Positions 45,375 to 56,487 of a stretch of DNA of 64,000 bases are shown piece after piece. The position numbers were made by a program, and so were the translations under genes. This DNA comes from Silicimonas sp. GTDB taxonomy: Bacteria; Pseudomonadota; Alphaproteobacteria; Rhodobacterales; Rhodobacteraceae. How positions within the stretch are numbered: the first letter of the stretch is position 1; the number at the start of each line of letters is the position of its first letter. The notes beneath the pieces are model-generated. The model was given only the letters and a program-made list of their open reading frames with translations. It searched no databases and was not told where the DNA came from. The stretch lies in contig JAJEAC010000188.1 in the NCBI GenBank assembly GCA_022824315.1, positions 62,001-126,000 on the forward strand, written 5' to 3'.

Positions 45375-46121
45375 TCAGGCACCGCTTCGCGCCTCGTCCA
45401 TGATGCGACGCATCTCGGCAATCGATGCGCCAAGCCCGACAAAGACTGCCTCGCCGACAAGGAAGTGCCCGATATTCAATTCCCGTACTTCGGGGAACCC
45501 GGCGACCGGTGCGACTGTCTCGTAGGTCAATCCGTGGCCGGCATGAACCTCCAATCCGAGGGAGTGAGCGAAGGTCGACATCTCACGGAGGCGGGCAAGC
45601 TCGGCATCCCGCTCGGCTATGCGACCCTCGGCATGGGCATCGCAATAGGCGCCCGTGTGCAGCTCTATCACCTCCGCTCCAATTCGGTTTGCGGCCTCGA
45701 TCTGGCGCCTGTCCGCCGCGATGAAGATAGAGACGCGCGAACCGGCCTCGCGCAATGGCGCAATGAAATGCGCCAGGCGATTTTCATCCTGCGCCACTTC
45801 CAGGCCCCCTTCGGTCGTGCGTTCTTCCCGCTTTTCCGGAACGATGCACACTGCGTGAGGCCGATGGCGCAACGCAATGGCCTGCATCTCGTCCGTGGCC
45901 GCCATTTCGAAATTCAATGGCACGCCAAGCGCCTCCGTCAGTTGTTCGATGTCATGATCGGTTATGTGGCGTCGGTCTTCGCGGAGATGCGCTGTGATCC
46001 CGTCCGCGCCAGCCTCCTCGGCAAGCTTCGCCGCCCGAACCGGATCAGGATAGTCGCCGCCGCGCGCGTTGCGAACGGTGGCCACGTGGTCAATGTTCAC
46101 TCCGAGTCGAAGATGTTCCAT
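45375..46121 (-). CDS. pdxJ: Pyridoxine 5'-phosphate synthase
   Basis: A 248-residue TIM-barrel enzyme that joins 1-deoxyxylulose 5-phosphate with 3-amino-2-oxopropyl phosphate in the last ring-forming step of vitamin B6 synthesis. It starts [20 protein letters not shown], the standard family opening, and has [16 protein letters not shown], then [11 protein letters not shown] and [17 protein letters not shown]. The full length is present. It follows the Nudix gene by 39 bases and may share its transcript with the purE-purK genes upstream. Confidence 0.97.
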   Translation of the reverse strand: MEHLRLGVNIDHVATVRNARGGDYPDPVRAAKLAEEAGADGITAHLREDRRHITDHDIEQLTEALGVPLNFEMAATDEMQAIALRHRPHAVCIVPEKREERTTEGGLEVAQDENRLAHFIAPLREAGSRVSIFIAADRRQIEAANRIGAEVIELHTGAYCDAHAEGRIAERDAELARLREMSTFAHSLGLEVHAGHGLTYETVAPVAGFPEVRELNIGHFLVGEAVFVGLGASIAEMRRIMDEARSGA

Positions 46122-46160
46122 GCCGGCACGTTAGGTTGCGAACCCGACCCTGTCCATTGC

Positions 46161-46607
46161 CTATCTGACAATGGGCTCCAAGGCATCGTAGGCCGCTTCT
46201 CCGCCATTGCCCCACGCCACGTTCGGCAGCGAATCCGGCTTGTACCGGCGGCGGGTCAACTCGTCCCGTGTCAGCCACAGCGATTGTGTGACCACGCCCC
46301 CGACATCCATCCACTCGCCATCGGGATCGCCCGAGACCAATTGGCAGCGGAAGTAGACATCGACCTGGTGAAACGTGCCTGCCGGATCGTGAAATTCGTT
46401 GACCAAGACGACCGGACCGACTTGCACGATCAGACCGGTTTCCTCGTGAATTTCCCTGACGAGATTGTCAGGAAGGGACTGGCCCCTGTCAACACCACCA
46501 CCCGGAGCGCAGATGAGATCGCTCCTTCCGTCGGGCCAGGCGTTGACCATCAACAGCCGGTCGTCCCGCAGGACAATCCCCCGAACGGACAGGCGCGGTC
46601 CCTCCAT
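46161..46607 (-). CDS. Nudix hydrolase
   Basis: A 148-residue Nudix protein. The Nudix box is visible at about residues 36-58: GGGVDRGQSLPDNLVREIHE followed by ETGL, with the metal-binding REIHEE core intact. Substrates of the family are nucleoside diphosphates linked to other groups, and the exact one here is unknown. Its ATG overlaps the purK stop by one base (TGATG), so it is translated with the purine genes. The C-terminal part is short and has no other domain. Confidence 0.92.
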   Translation of the reverse strand: MEGPRLSVRGIVLRDDRLLMVNAWPDGRSDLICAPGGGVDRGQSLPDNLVREIHEETGLIVQVGPVVLVNEFHDPAGTFHQVDVYFRCQLVSGDPDGEWMDVGGVVTQSLWLTRDELTRRRYKPDSLPNVAWGNGGEAAYDALEPIVR

Positions 46608-47707
46608 CAGGGACTCGTCGCGGGACCGAATACGCGCGTCACATGCCCCATCTTGCGTCCGGCCCTCGTCTCCGCCTTGCCATAGAGATGGAGCCGCGCC
46701 CCGATTTCGCGGGCGATGGCAGGAACGTCAGACACGTCGTCACCGATGAGGTTGGTCATTTCCACGTCGGAATGCCGAATCGGGTCCGCAAGGGGCCAGC
46801 CGGCCACGGCCCGGACATGCTGCTCGAACTGATCGATGACGGCGCCGGCCTCCGTCCAGTGCCCCGAATTATGCACTCGCGGCGCAAACTCGTTGACGAC
46901 CAGCCCGTCCGCCGTGTCGAAAAGTTCAACTCCGATCACTCCGCAATAGTCAAGCCCGTCCATGATCGCGGCTGCGATCTCGAAAGCGCGTTCCCGGGTC
47001 CCTCGATCGATCCGTGCGGGAACCCTGGTCGTGCGCAAAATGCCGTCCTCGTGGACGTTTTCGCCCGGCTCGAAACATGCGATCCGACCATCGACACCTC
47101 GCGCCGCGATAACGCTGACCTCGCGCACAAAGGCCACGAAGCCTTCCAGTATGGTCTCCGCGCCCGCCATTGAGGCAAGCGAGTCGGCAATGCGGCCCGT
47201 GTCCTCGATCCGCACCTGGCCCTTGCCGTCATAGCCAAGCCGACGGGTCTTCAGTATGGCCGGAAGCCCGACGGCTTCCATTGCCTGCTTCAGGATGTTC
47301 GCGGCATTCGGCGCGGCGCAGTCAACAGGATGGAACGGCGCCGTCGCCAGGCCGATCCCGTTCAGGAAACGCTTTTCCCTCAGGCGATCCTGGCTGACAG
47401 CCAGCGCCCGTCGGCCGGGGCGGATCGGCACCCTTGCCTCGATCAGGTCAAGCGCCTCGGCCGGCACGTTCTCGAACTCGTAGGTCACGACATCGACGCC
47501 GCTTGCGAAGGACGCCAGCGCTTCCCGGTCGCAATAGTCGGCGGTGATGGTCATTCCCGCGACCTCGCCTGCCGGTGGCATCGCTCCCGGTTCGAAGACA
47601 TGCGTGCGCAGTCCGAGCCGGGCTGCCGACATGGCGAGCATGCGCCCAAGCTGCCCGCCGCCAAGTATGCCGATTGTCCGACCCGGCGCCAGAATGTCAG
47701 TCTTCAT
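46607..47707 (-). CDS. purK: 5-(carboxyamino)imidazole ribonucleotide synthase
   Basis: A 366-residue ATP-grasp enzyme that carboxylates aminoimidazole ribonucleotide in purine synthesis. It has the N-terminal [18 protein letters not shown] loop, the ATP-grasp lysine in [13 protein letters not shown], and the metal region GVIGVELFD with [12 protein letters not shown], a PurK signature. ATG at 47707 overlaps the end of purE by 11 bases. A frame extension upstream to 47755 lies inside purE and is rejected. It works with PurE encoded just upstream. Confidence 0.97.
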   Translation of the reverse strand: MKTDILAPGRTIGILGGGQLGRMLAMSAARLGLRTHVFEPGAMPPAGEVAGMTITADYCDREALASFASGVDVVTYEFENVPAEALDLIEARVPIRPGRRALAVSQDRLREKRFLNGIGLATAPFHPVDCAAPNAANILKQAMEAVGLPAILKTRRLGYDGKGQVRIEDTGRIADSLASMAGAETILEGFVAFVREVSVIAARGVDGRIACFEPGENVHEDGILRTTRVPARIDRGTRERAFEIAAAIMDGLDYCGVIGVELFDTADGLVVNEFAPRVHNSGHWTEAGAVIDQFEQHVRAVAGWPLADPIRHSDVEMTNLIGDDVSDVPAIAREIGARLHLYGKAETRAGRKMGHVTRVFGPATSP

Positions 47708-48182
47708 GGGGCACTTCAGCGACAGATGCCGTAAGCGCCACCCGCCATCCATCAAGCCGCGCTGCGAGGTCCGGATCCGACAAGGCCAGGATGCCCGCCG
47801 CCATCAATCCGGCATTGCAGGCACCCGACGTGCCGATCGCCATGGTGGCAACCGGATACCCGCGCGGCATCTGGAGAATCGAGTACAGGCTGTCCACGCC
47901 CTTGAGCGCACGGGTTTCCACCGGAACGCCGATGACCGGCAACGGTGTCTTGGAGGCCATCATGCCGGGAAGGTGCGCTGCCCCGCCCGCTCCAGCGATG
48001 ATCACCTTCAATCCGCGGACTTTCGCCGTCTTGCCGTATTCCCAAAGCCGATCCGGCGTGCGGTGCGCAGACACGATGCGGACTTCGTGCTCCACGCGAA
48101 GCTCGTCCAGAACTTCCGACGCCGACTTGAGCGTCGACCAGTCCGACTGGCTTCCCATGACAATGCCGACCGTCGGGGTCAT
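47697..48182 (-). CDS. purE: N5-carboxyaminoimidazole ribonucleotide mutase
   Basis: A 161-residue class I PurE that moves the carboxyl group from N5 to C4 of the imidazole ring. The start [18 protein letters not shown] is typical, with [14 protein letters not shown] containing the catalytic histidine, and [19 protein letters not shown] at 48182 has GAGGAG five bases upstream, so the longer frame to 48704 is rejected. It is coupled to purK. The upstream neighbour is the DUF465 gene, a conserved order in this group. Confidence 0.97.
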   Translation of the reverse strand: MTPTVGIVMGSQSDWSTLKSASEVLDELRVEHEVRIVSAHRTPDRLWEYGKTAKVRGLKVIIAGAGGAAHLPGMMASKTPLPVIGVPVETRALKGVDSLYSILQMPRGYPVATMAIGTSGACNAGLMAAGILALSDPDLAARLDGWRVALTASVAEVPHED

Positions 48183-48238
48183 GACATCTCCTCGAAAACG
48201 GCGCGACATTAGCGCCCGAGGCAAGGCATCGCAATCAT

Positions 48239-48460
48239 TCAGGCGATTATGTCCGGGGTTATGCGATCCTCGATCGCCTTGATCCTGTCCTTGAGCGCGA
48301 GCTTCTGCCGCTTGAGCCTCTGGATGGTAAAGGCATCTCCGCCCGAATTTTCGAGCGCCTTTATCTCCTCGTCGAGTTTGCGATGCTCGCTCCGGAAGGT
48401 TTCCAGTTCCACGCGGAGGACATCCTCGGTCTTCATTTTTTCTGGCGGGTGCTGGGTCAT
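48239..48460 (-). CDS. DUF465 (YdcH-like) small coiled-coil protein
   Basis: A 73-residue charged helical protein of the DUF465 family. The core [17 protein letters not shown] followed by [19 protein letters not shown] is the family hallmark and is likely a helical hairpin. No enzyme motif is present and the function is unknown. ATG at 48460 is preferred; ATG at 48436 would also keep the core. It precedes purE by 56 bases on the same strand and faces the Hsp20 gene. Confidence 0.9.
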   Translation of the reverse strand: MTQHPPEKMKTEDVLRVELETFRSEHRKLDEEIKALENSGGDAFTIQRLKRQKLALKDRIKAIEDRITPDIIA

Positions 48461-48624
48461 TGCATGCGGCTTCCGCTGGGATTGCCGACAAAATACCGCC
48501 AACTGGCCGTTCCGCAAAGAACTTTAGGGCTTGTCGAATGACGCTCCAATCCCCATGTCTCCCAAGTCGCCGGGTCGCCTTCGGGGTCCCGAGGCCGTCG
48601 TCGCTTGCAGAAAGGACGAGTTGG

Positions 48625-49044
48625 ATGAGCAAACTGGCACTGGGAACGCACCCATTTCTTCTTGGTTTCGACCAGTTGGAACGGTTGGTTGAACGTACCG
48701 CCAAGGCTGACAGCGGCTATCCACCCTATGACATCGAGCAGGTCGGCACGAACGCCTTCCGTATCACCCTTGCGGTGGCCGGATTTGCAGAAGACGATCT
48801 CTCGATCACGATGGAAGAGAGACAACTGGTGGTGCGCGGGAAGCAGGACGGCGACAGCGACGACAGGGTATTTCTTCACCGCGGCATCGCCGCAAGGCGG
48901 TTCCAGCGAACCTTCCTGCTCGCGGATGGCGTTGAGGTGGCCGGAGCCCAACATGCCAACGGCTTGCTGCATATCGACCTTGCCCGTTCCGTTGCCGAAA
49001 ATGTTGTCCAGACAATCCCGATCACCAAGGGCGAACCGTCATGA
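48625..49044 (+). CDS. Small heat shock protein Hsp20
   Basis: A 139-residue small heat shock protein that holds unfolded clients. The alpha-crystallin domain runs from about residue 36 to 125 ([20 protein letters not shown], then [19 protein letters not shown]), and the C-terminal IPI of [10 protein letters not shown] provides the IXI oligomer contact. ATG at 48625 follows AAGGA at eight bases. Its stop overlaps the DUF1150 start as ATGA. I see no CIRCE or ROSE-like element that I can defend upstream. Confidence 0.95.
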   Translation: MSKLALGTHPFLLGFDQLERLVERTAKADSGYPPYDIEQVGTNAFRITLAVAGFAEDDLSITMEERQLVVRGKQDGDSDDRVFLHRGIAARRFQRTFLLADGVEVAGAQHANGLLHIDLARSVAENVVQTIPITKGEPS

Positions 49045-49268
49045 ACACGCCATTTGACATCAAGGGCATGGATCTTGAGCGCTTGGTCTATGTGCGCCCT
49101 GTCGACGTCTTGGATCTGCCAGAGGGATTGCAGGAACAGGCTCAAGGCCTCGGAACGGTCTATGCCCTTCACTCGTCGGATGGCGAGCGGCTGGCGCTGG
49201 TCAAGGACCGCAGCCTCGCCTTCATTCTTGCACGCCAGAACGACCTTGCTCCCGTAAACGTGCATTGA
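49041..49268 (+). CDS. DUF1150 family protein
   Basis: A 75-residue protein of the DUF1150 family, recognised from LVYVRPVDVLDLPEGLQEQA and YALHSSDGERLALVKDRSLA. Its ATG overlaps the Hsp20 stop as ATGA. This pairing with Hsp20 is conserved across alphaproteobacteria, which suggests a link to the heat shock response, but no function is established. Confidence 0.93.
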   Translation: MNTPFDIKGMDLERLVYVRPVDVLDLPEGLQEQAQGLGTVYALHSSDGERLALVKDRSLAFILARQNDLAPVNVH

Positions 49269-49362
49269 CGCCCATCGTTCTTCACGATGTCCCGCCGGAA
49301 GTTCCGGAAACACCTTCCCTGCGCCGCACGCAGCCCGCCTCTCCGATTGGCTCCAATAGAGA

Positions 49363-49392
49363 AGAAGGGGCGCCCTGACGGGCGCCCCTTCT
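49363..49392 (-). terminator. Terminator hairpin downstream of groEL
   Basis: AGAAGGGGCGCCC (49363-49375) pairs with GGGCGCCCCTTCT (49380-49392) over 13 base pairs around a four-base loop. On the minus strand the stem is followed by TCTCTATT, a partly T-rich tail, so it suits an intrinsic terminator for groESL. It lies 58 bases beyond the groEL stop, and the convergent DUF1150 gene ends about 95 bases away, so it may serve both. Confidence 0.75.
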
Positions 49393-49450
49393 GGTATCCA
49401 TGTGACCGTGGCCCTGGACGATGCTGCGCATCCCCCCGGGCCTGCGCATT

Positions 49451-51109
<1,659 letters not shown>

Positions 51110-51144
51110 TTATCTTTTGTTTGAGTTGGTTCAGGACAGCGAAA

Positions 51145-51432
51145 TCAGGCAATGATGCCGAGAATGTCGCTTTCCTTCATGATCAGAAGTTCTTCGCCGT
51201 CGAGCGTGATCTCGGTGCCCGACCACTTTCCGAACAGGATCTTGTCGCCGGCCTTGACATCCATCTTGATGCGCTTGCCGTCGTCGTCCTTCGCCCCTTC
51301 GCCAACGGACACTATCTCGCCCTCAGCGGGCTTCTCCTTGGCGTTGTCGGGGATGATCAGGCCGCCGGCGGTCTTCTCGTCGCCTTCCACGCGGCGAACA
51401 AGAACGCGATCATGAAGCGGGGTGAATTTCAT
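51145..51432 (-). CDS. groES: Co-chaperonin GroES
   Basis: A 95-residue GroES starting [20 protein letters not shown]. It contains the mobile loop region [19 protein letters not shown] that contacts GroEL, and the C-terminal [12 protein letters not shown]. It closes the GroEL cage. GGAGCG stands about six bases before the ATG. CIRCE and a TTGACA promoter lie directly upstream. Confidence 0.99.
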   Translation of the reverse strand: MKFTPLHDRVLVRRVEGDEKTAGGLIIPDNAKEKPAEGEIVSVGEGAKDDDGKRIKMDVKAGDKILFGKWSGTEITLDGEELLIMKESDILGIIA

Positions 51433-51468
51433 GTTGAACGCTCCTTCGTTCCATTCATTGTAGTCCTG

Positions 51469-51495
51469 TTAGCACTCGCAGCAGGTGAGTGCTAA
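51469..51495. promoter_or_regulatory. CIRCE element (HrcA operator) of groESL
   Basis: TTAGCACTC at 51469-51477 and GAGTGCTAA at 51487-51495 form a perfect 9-9-9 inverted repeat, identical to the CIRCE consensus. HrcA bound here represses groESL until heat shock. It lies about 37 bases upstream of the groES start, where it would also be in the 5' leader. Confidence 0.98.
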
Positions 51496-51502
51496 CAGGC
51501 AG

Positions 51503-51531
51503 TAATTAGGAGAGCGTTCATGGTCTGTCAA
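51503..51531 (-). promoter_or_regulatory. Likely groESL promoter
   Basis: On the minus strand, TTGACA (51531-51526) is followed after 17 bases by TAATTA (51508-51503). CIRCE begins seven bases further downstream, which places it over the start of transcription, as in other groESL promoters. The -35 is perfect and the -10 weak, so the exact -10 is uncertain. Confidence 0.6.
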
Positions 51532-51594
51532 CAGGGGCCGAGAAATTTATTTTGCCCCGGTCCAAGGGCTTGAAATCGCGGGGATTCCACGTCC

Positions 51595-52482
51595 TCAATG
51601 GTATTTTGCACGCCTGACGGCCAAGTATTCGCGCCGCAGCGTGTACATCCCGGTCGCCATGATGATCGCGGTTCCCGCCCATGTCCAGACATCCGGGAAC
51701 TGGCCAAAGGCAAGCCAGCCGTAAAGCGACGCCCAGATGATCAGCGTGTAGTGCACCGGTGCGACCGCGACCGCGAGCCCCAATTCCAAGGCACGGATGA
51801 CGCACACTTCGGCAAATCCCGCAAGCAGGGCCATCCCCACAAGGAGCAGTAACTCGGACCCGCCGGGCGTGACCCACACCCAGGGCAACGGCACCGAAAG
51901 CACAAGAACGGCAGCCATCGCCGTGTACAGGATCGTCGTGCCGGTCCCGTCATCTGCAATCGCCCTGCTTATGACCTGACGGCACGCGAAGAAGAACGCC
52001 GCAACGACCACAAGCATCGCAGCGGGATGAACCGCGCCCATGCCCGGCCGCAGGATGATCATCGACCCCGCGAATCCCAGCAGGACGGCAACCCACCTGC
52101 GCCATCCAACCGGCTCCCGGAGAATCAATGCCGCCATGAGCGTGACCATGAAAGGCGCCACAAAGCTCACGGCCACAGCGTCCGCAAGCGGCACATAGCG
52201 AATCGCGAAGATGAACGCGGCGGCGGACAGCGCCGCCACGAGACCACGGATCAATTGCAGCTTCGGATGCGCAGTCACGAACAGGTGGCGCCCATGCAGC
52301 GCCAGCAGAAACAGGGCGCCGACGAGCAGGCCAAACTGCCGCGTCCACACGATCTGGAACGGATGCAACTCGCTGGTCAGGAACTTGGCGATCGTGTCCA
52401 CTGCCGCAAACAGGAACATGCCAAGACCCATCAGCAGGAGACCCTTGCCGTTCTCCACCCGTCGGGCAGGCATCGCATCCAT
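51595..52482 (-). CDS. EamA/DMT-family transporter
   Basis: A 295-residue inner-membrane protein with about ten helices in two EamA repeats, typical of drug/metabolite transporters. Repeat one includes MGLGMFLFAAVDTIAKFL and FIFAIRYVPLADAVAVSF; repeat two includes VVVAAFFFACRQVISRAIA and ALELGLAVAVAPVHYTLI. The exported compound is unknown. I chose ATG at 52482 (MDAMPARRVENGKGLL), close to the first helix; GTG at 52566 is an alternative. It is convergent with nothing and diverges from ffh, with groES upstream on the same strand but across its promoter. Confidence 0.88.
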   Translation of the reverse strand: MDAMPARRVENGKGLLLMGLGMFLFAAVDTIAKFLTSELHPFQIVWTRQFGLLVGALFLLALHGRHLFVTAHPKLQLIRGLVAALSAAAFIFAIRYVPLADAVAVSFVAPFMVTLMAALILREPVGWRRWVAVLLGFAGSMIILRPGMGAVHPAAMLVVVAAFFFACRQVISRAIADDGTGTTILYTAMAAVLVLSVPLPWVWVTPGGSELLLLVGMALLAGFAEVCVIRALELGLAVAVAPVHYTLIIWASLYGWLAFGQFPDVWTWAGTAIIMATGMYTLRREYLAVRRAKYH

Positions 52483-52751
52483 GGATTGGTTCGTGATCTC
52501 CGGCCCTCCGGCTGTCCGGCGAATAGAGACCGGATCGCGTCCGCTGACAAGACGCACTTCGGCCACCTGAATTCCCGCTTGACTTCGCTCACCCGACCCC
52601 CTACCCCGCCCGTGTTTCCGGGAGCAGCGACCTCCCGGTCCCTGGAGGTTCAGGGATCGCCCCCCATCAGCGCGTTGCGCCCATGGGGGCGTTCGGCGTT
52701 AAGGGCCAGAGGTGCCTGCCGGCATTCGGGCGGCGAATTGGGGATCGGATC

Positions 52752-54251
52752 TTGTTCGAGAATCTTTCAGAGCGACTTTCGGGTGTCTTCGACCGGCTCA
52801 CGCGGCAGGGCGCGCTCTCCGAGTCCGATGTTCAGACTGCGCTGCGCGAGGTGCGCGTGGCACTTCTCGAAGCCGATGTTTCGCTTCCCGTCGCCCGAGA
52901 CTTCGTAAAGGCCGTGCAGGACAAGGCCACGGGTCAGGCAGTCACGAAGTCCGTCACGCCTGGCCAGCAGGTCATAAAGATCGTCCATGACGAACTCGTT
53001 CACGTACTCACCGGCGACGAGGATCCAGGCGCGCTCAAGGTCGACGACCCGCCCGCGCCCATCCTGATGCTGGGTTTGCAGGGTTCGGGCAAGACAACCA
53101 GCACCGCCAAGCTTGCCAAGAGGCTCACCGAACGGGACGGCAAACGCGTGCTCATGGCGTCTCTCGACACGAATCGGCCGGCAGCCATGGAACAGCTTGC
53201 GATCCTGGGCAGGCAGATCGGCGTCCAGACACTGCCCATCGTGAAGGGCGAAGATCCAATTGCCATTGCCAGGCGCGCCAAGCTGCAGGCGACCCTTGGC
53301 GGCTACGATGTCTACATGCTCGACACGGCCGGCCGTCTCCACATTGACCAGGAACTGGTTGCCCAGGCCGCAGCCGTCCGCGACGTCGCGAGCCCGCGCG
53401 AAACGCTTCTCGTCGTCGACGGCCTGACCGGACAGGACGCGGTCAACGTTGCCACCGAATTCGACGGCAAGATCGGCGTGACGGGCGTCATCCTGACCAG
53501 GATGGACGGCGACGGACGTGGTGGAGCGGCCCTCTCCATGCGCGCTGTCACCGGCAAGCCCATCCGCTTCGTCGGCACCGGCGAAAAGCTGGATGCCATC
53601 GAGACTTTCGAACCGGATCGGATCGCGGGCCGCATCCTGGGCATGGGTGACATCGTCGCCTTGGTCGAAAAGGCACAGGAAACCGTCGAGGCCGAGCAGG
53701 CCGAGCGCATGATGAAGCGCTTCCAGAAGGGCCAGTTCAGCATGAACGACCTCAAGCGCCAGCTCACGCAGACGGTCGATATGGGCGGCATGACGGGCAT
53801 CATGGGCATGATGCCGGGTATGGGGAAGATGAAGGCGCAGATCGAAGAGGCCGGGTTTGATGACCGCATCATCCGTCAACAGATCGCCCTGATCGACTCG
53901 ATGACCAAGCGGGAACGCGCAAACCCGCGAATTCTGCAGGCGTCACGAAAGAAGCGCGTCGCCGCGGGCGCGGGGCTTGAAGTGTCCGATCTCAACAGGC
54001 TGCTGAAGATGCACCGCCAGATGTCCGACATGATGAAAAAGGTCGGTCGCCTGGGCAAGAGGGGCATGATGAGCCAGCTCGGAGGGCTTGCCGGCGGCGG
54101 CGGAGCCATGGCGGGCGGCATGCCCGGCAAGACGGAAATCGAGGCTGCCCTGCGGCAACTGGACCGGTTGCCCGGCGGCACTGCCAGTTTCGGCGGCGAT
54201 TCGGAAGGCCAGTTCCCGCCGGGGATCCCGGGGCTTGGGAAGAAGCGATGA
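52752..54251 (+). CDS. ffh: Signal recognition particle protein Ffh
   Basis: A 499-residue SRP54-type GTPase that binds 4.5S RNA and signal sequences. It opens FENLSERLSGVFDRLTRQGA (N domain). G1 is GLQGSGKT (108-115), with DTNRPAAMEQL, DTAGRLHID and TRMDGDGRGG as later G elements. The Met-rich M domain carries GIMGMMPGMGKMK and SRKKRVAAGAG for RNA binding. TTG at 52752 gives the normal N-terminus; an upstream ATG frame from 52683 adds an unrelated stretch. The C-terminal tail is Gly- and Met-rich (GGLAGGGGAMAGGMPG), somewhat long for the family. Confidence 0.96.
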   Translation: MFENLSERLSGVFDRLTRQGALSESDVQTALREVRVALLEADVSLPVARDFVKAVQDKATGQAVTKSVTPGQQVIKIVHDELVHVLTGDEDPGALKVDDPPAPILMLGLQGSGKTTSTAKLAKRLTERDGKRVLMASLDTNRPAAMEQLAILGRQIGVQTLPIVKGEDPIAIARRAKLQATLGGYDVYMLDTAGRLHIDQELVAQAAAVRDVASPRETLLVVDGLTGQDAVNVATEFDGKIGVTGVILTRMDGDGRGGAALSMRAVTGKPIRFVGTGEKLDAIETFEPDRIAGRILGMGDIVALVEKAQETVEAEQAERMMKRFQKGQFSMNDLKRQLTQTVDMGGMTGIMGMMPGMGKMKAQIEEAGFDDRIIRQQIALIDSMTKRERANPRILQASRKKRVAAGAGLEVSDLNRLLKMHRQMSDMMKKVGRLGKRGMMSQLGGLAGGGGAMAGGMPGKTEIEAALRQLDRLPGGTASFGGDSEGQFPPGIPGLGKKR

Positions 54252-54381
54252 GCCGGACCCGATCCCAGTTTCTTCATTGCCAAGCGAGCGTTCTTGTGCC
54301 GCGACATCTTCTTGCGGTGGATGCGGATTCATGGGTGCGCTCCCCCCGCGTCCTTCACTTGCACCACTGCATCGGCACGCC

Positions 54382-54987
54382 ATGACCTCGAGGCACGAGG
54401 AGCCGACGCCGGGTCCGGCCAGGGACATCGCGCACGCGTTCGCGGCAAGCGTGCCGGTCATCCGCACCGGTCGCCTGGTCCTTCGCGCTGTGCGTCTGGA
54501 GGACTTTCCGGGATACGCGACCATCTTGTGCACGGATCGTGGCCGATATGCCGGAGGCCCGCTTTCGCGCGAGGACGCGTGGTCAGATTTCGCCGCCCTG
54601 AGTGCCGGATGGGTGCTCCATGGCCATGGCGGTTGGGCCGTGGCGGAGACAGCAACCGGCGACCTCCTGGGATTTGTGCTTCTGGGACTGGAGCCCGGTG
54701 ATGTCGAGATCGAGCTTGGCTACCTGTTCCTGGAGGGTGCCGAAGGCCGGGGATTTGCAACAGAAGCGGCAACGGCGGCGCGAGACTGGGCGTTCAACAC
54801 CCTCGGTCTCCAGACATTCGTAAGCTACATCGCAAGCGAGAACGCCCGATCCATCGCCCTGGCCAGGCGACTCGGCGCCGTCGAGGACACGCCGAAGGAG
54901 TGGCCGAAGGGGAACGTCGTGTACCGTCACGCCAAACCCGACGGGGAGGCGGACATGAGACCAGCGGAATGGAGACAAAATGACTGA
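54382..54987 (+). CDS. GNAT-family N-acetyltransferase, RimJ/RimL type
   Basis: A 201-residue acetyltransferase with the start IRTGRLVLRAVRLEDFPGYA, then DVEIELGYLFLEGAEGRGFA followed by TEA for acetyl-CoA binding, and TFVSYIASENARSIALARRL with GAVED. The acceptor is not known. ATG at 54382 is chosen; the frame is open into ffh, which is rejected. It lies between ffh and the chorismate mutase gene and overlaps the latter by eight bases. This position is conserved in Rhodobacterales. Confidence 0.9.
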   Translation: MTSRHEEPTPGPARDIAHAFAASVPVIRTGRLVLRAVRLEDFPGYATILCTDRGRYAGGPLSREDAWSDFAALSAGWVLHGHGGWAVAETATGDLLGFVLLGLEPGDVEIELGYLFLEGAEGRGFATEAATAARDWAFNTLGLQTFVSYIASENARSIALARRLGAVEDTPKEWPKGNVVYRHAKPDGEADMRPAEWRQND

Positions 54988-55276
54988 CGTCGTGAAACGC
55001 GCCGCCGAACTCCTGGAATCGCACCGGGCATCAATCGATCGGCTCGACACTATCCTCGTCTACACCCTTGCAGAACGCTTTGCCTGCACCCAGACCGTGG
55101 GCAAGCTCAAGGCGGAGCACAAGCTGCCACCTGCCGACAAGACCCGTGAGGCAGAACAGATCAAGCGCCTCGAAAGGCTTGCAAAGGAAGCCAACCTCGA
55201 CCCCGAATTCGCGAAGAAGTTCCTCGAGTTCATCATCGAGGAAGTCATCCAACACCACATGCAAATTCGGAAATAG
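54980..55276 (+). CDS. Chorismate mutase, AroQ type
   Basis: A 98-residue all-helical chorismate mutase that turns chorismate into prephenate for phenylalanine and tyrosine synthesis. The family opening HRASIDRLDTILVYTLAERF holds the first active-site Arg, and VGKLKAEHKLPPADKTRE and EAEQIKRLERLA the next helix residues. No dehydratase or regulatory domain is attached. It overlaps the preceding acetyltransferase gene and precedes rpsP by 18 bases, so all are likely one transcript. Confidence 0.93.
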   Translation: MTDVVKRAAELLESHRASIDRLDTILVYTLAERFACTQTVGKLKAEHKLPPADKTREAEQIKRLERLAKEANLDPEFAKKFLEFIIEEVIQHHMQIRK

Positions 55277-55294
55277 ACCAGAAGGACCCACACT

Positions 55295-55864
55295 ATGGCA
55301 ATGAAAATTCGCCTTGCCCGCGGCGGAACGAAGAAGCGCCCGTTCTACCGCATCGTCGCCGCAGACAGCCGCATGCCCCGAGATGGACGCTTCATCGAAA
55401 AGCTGGGCACCTACAATCCGCTCTTGCCCAAGGACAGTGCGGAGCGGGTCAAGATGAGCTTCGAGCGCATTAAGTACTGGATGGACCAGGGCGCAAAGCC
55501 GACCGACCGCGTATCGCGCTTCCTGGAGGCCGCGGGCGTTCTCGACGGCAAGGAACGCAACAACCCGAAGAAGGCCAGGCCCCGCAAGAAGGCCCAGGAA
55601 CGCGCTGAAGCTGCGGCGGCGCGCGAAGCGGAGGACGCCGCCGCGTCGTCGCAGGATGCCCAAAGCGAAGACGTGAAGGCCGAAGACGCCACGGTGGATG
55701 AAACGCCGAAAGCGAATGCCGAAGAGGACGCCGCCAAGGACGCTGAGGACAGCGCGCACACGGGGTCAGAAGAAACGCAGGACGGCGCAAAGGCGGAAAC
55801 GAAGGGCGAGCCGGAAACGGCATCACCCGAGACGGAGATGCCCGAAGAGCCCAAGGCCGGATAG
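55295..55864 (+). CDS. rpsP: 30S ribosomal protein bS16 with long acidic tail
   Basis: A 189-residue bS16. The ribosomal domain covers residues 1-80 ([20 protein letters not shown], then [20 protein letters not shown]). After a basic stretch [20 protein letters not shown], the last hundred residues are rich in Ala, Glu, Asp, Lys and Thr with no fold. The E. coli protein has 82 residues and many alphaproteobacterial ones about 110-130, so this tail is unusually long. GAAGG lies about ten bases upstream of the ATG. The gene sits in the ffh-rpsP-rimM group. Confidence 0.97.
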   Translation: MAMKIRLARGGTKKRPFYRIVAADSRMPRDGRFIEKLGTYNPLLPKDSAERVKMSFERIKYWMDQGAKPTDRVSRFLEAAGVLDGKERNNPKKARPRKKAQERAEAAAAREAEDAAASSQDAQSEDVKAEDATVDETPKANAEEDAAKDAEDSAHTGSEETQDGAKAETKGEPETASPETEMPEEPKAG

Positions 55865-55980
55865 GGCATGCCCTGCTCATCTGCCGCTATGCCAGCACGT
55901 TGCGCCCGTATCGGCCATGACAGGCAGGCACTTCGAGCAGGTTCGCGCAAGCCGAGGGGTGCCAGGACGGCAACGGTGCA

Positions 55981-56487
55981 ATGAAGGACCGGGTCTGTGT
56001 CGGCGCGATCACCGGCGCATTCGGGATCAACGGAGAGGTCCGCCTCAAGAGCTTCTGCGCGGAACCCGAGTCCATCGCATCATACGGCCCGCTGTCGTCC
56101 GAGGACGGCACGATGACGTGGGACCTGCAACTGGTGCGCCCGGGCAAGAGCGGTTTCGTCGGCCGCCTCTCGGGAGTGGCCACGAAAGAGGAGGCGGACG
56201 CCCTTCGCGGCACGACGCTGCACGTTGCCCGAAGCCGGCTGCCCGATCTGCCGGAAGACGAGTTCTACACCGCCGACCTCGTCGGACTCCGGGTCCTTGA
56301 CGCCGAGGGAAGCGAGATTGGCCGAATCACCGCGGTCCTGAACCACGGTGCCGGAGACTTGCTGGAGGTAGGCGGGGACGATTCCGGGCCGGGCATCCTC
56401 CTGCCGCTGACCCGCGCAAACGTGCCCACTATCGACCTGACGGACGGATTCATCGTGATCAACCCGCCGGACGGCCTGTTCGAATGA
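55981..56487 (+). CDS. rimM: 16S rRNA processing protein RimM
   Basis: A 168-residue ribosome maturation factor for the 30S head. The N-terminal RimM domain starts KDRVCVGAITGAFGINGEVR, and the C-terminal PRC-barrel region has DEFYTADLVGLRVLD and GAGDLLEVGGDDSGPGILLP, ending VINPPDGLFE. ATG at 55981 follows GGACGG with a short gap. Normally trmD and rplS come next; here non-coding DNA and a transporter operon follow instead. Confidence 0.95.
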   Translation: MKDRVCVGAITGAFGINGEVRLKSFCAEPESIASYGPLSSEDGTMTWDLQLVRPGKSGFVGRLSGVATKEEADALRGTTLHVARSRLPDLPEDEFYTADLVGLRVLDAEGSEIGRITAVLNHGAGDLLEVGGDDSGPGILLPLTRANVPTIDLTDGFIVINPPDGLFE

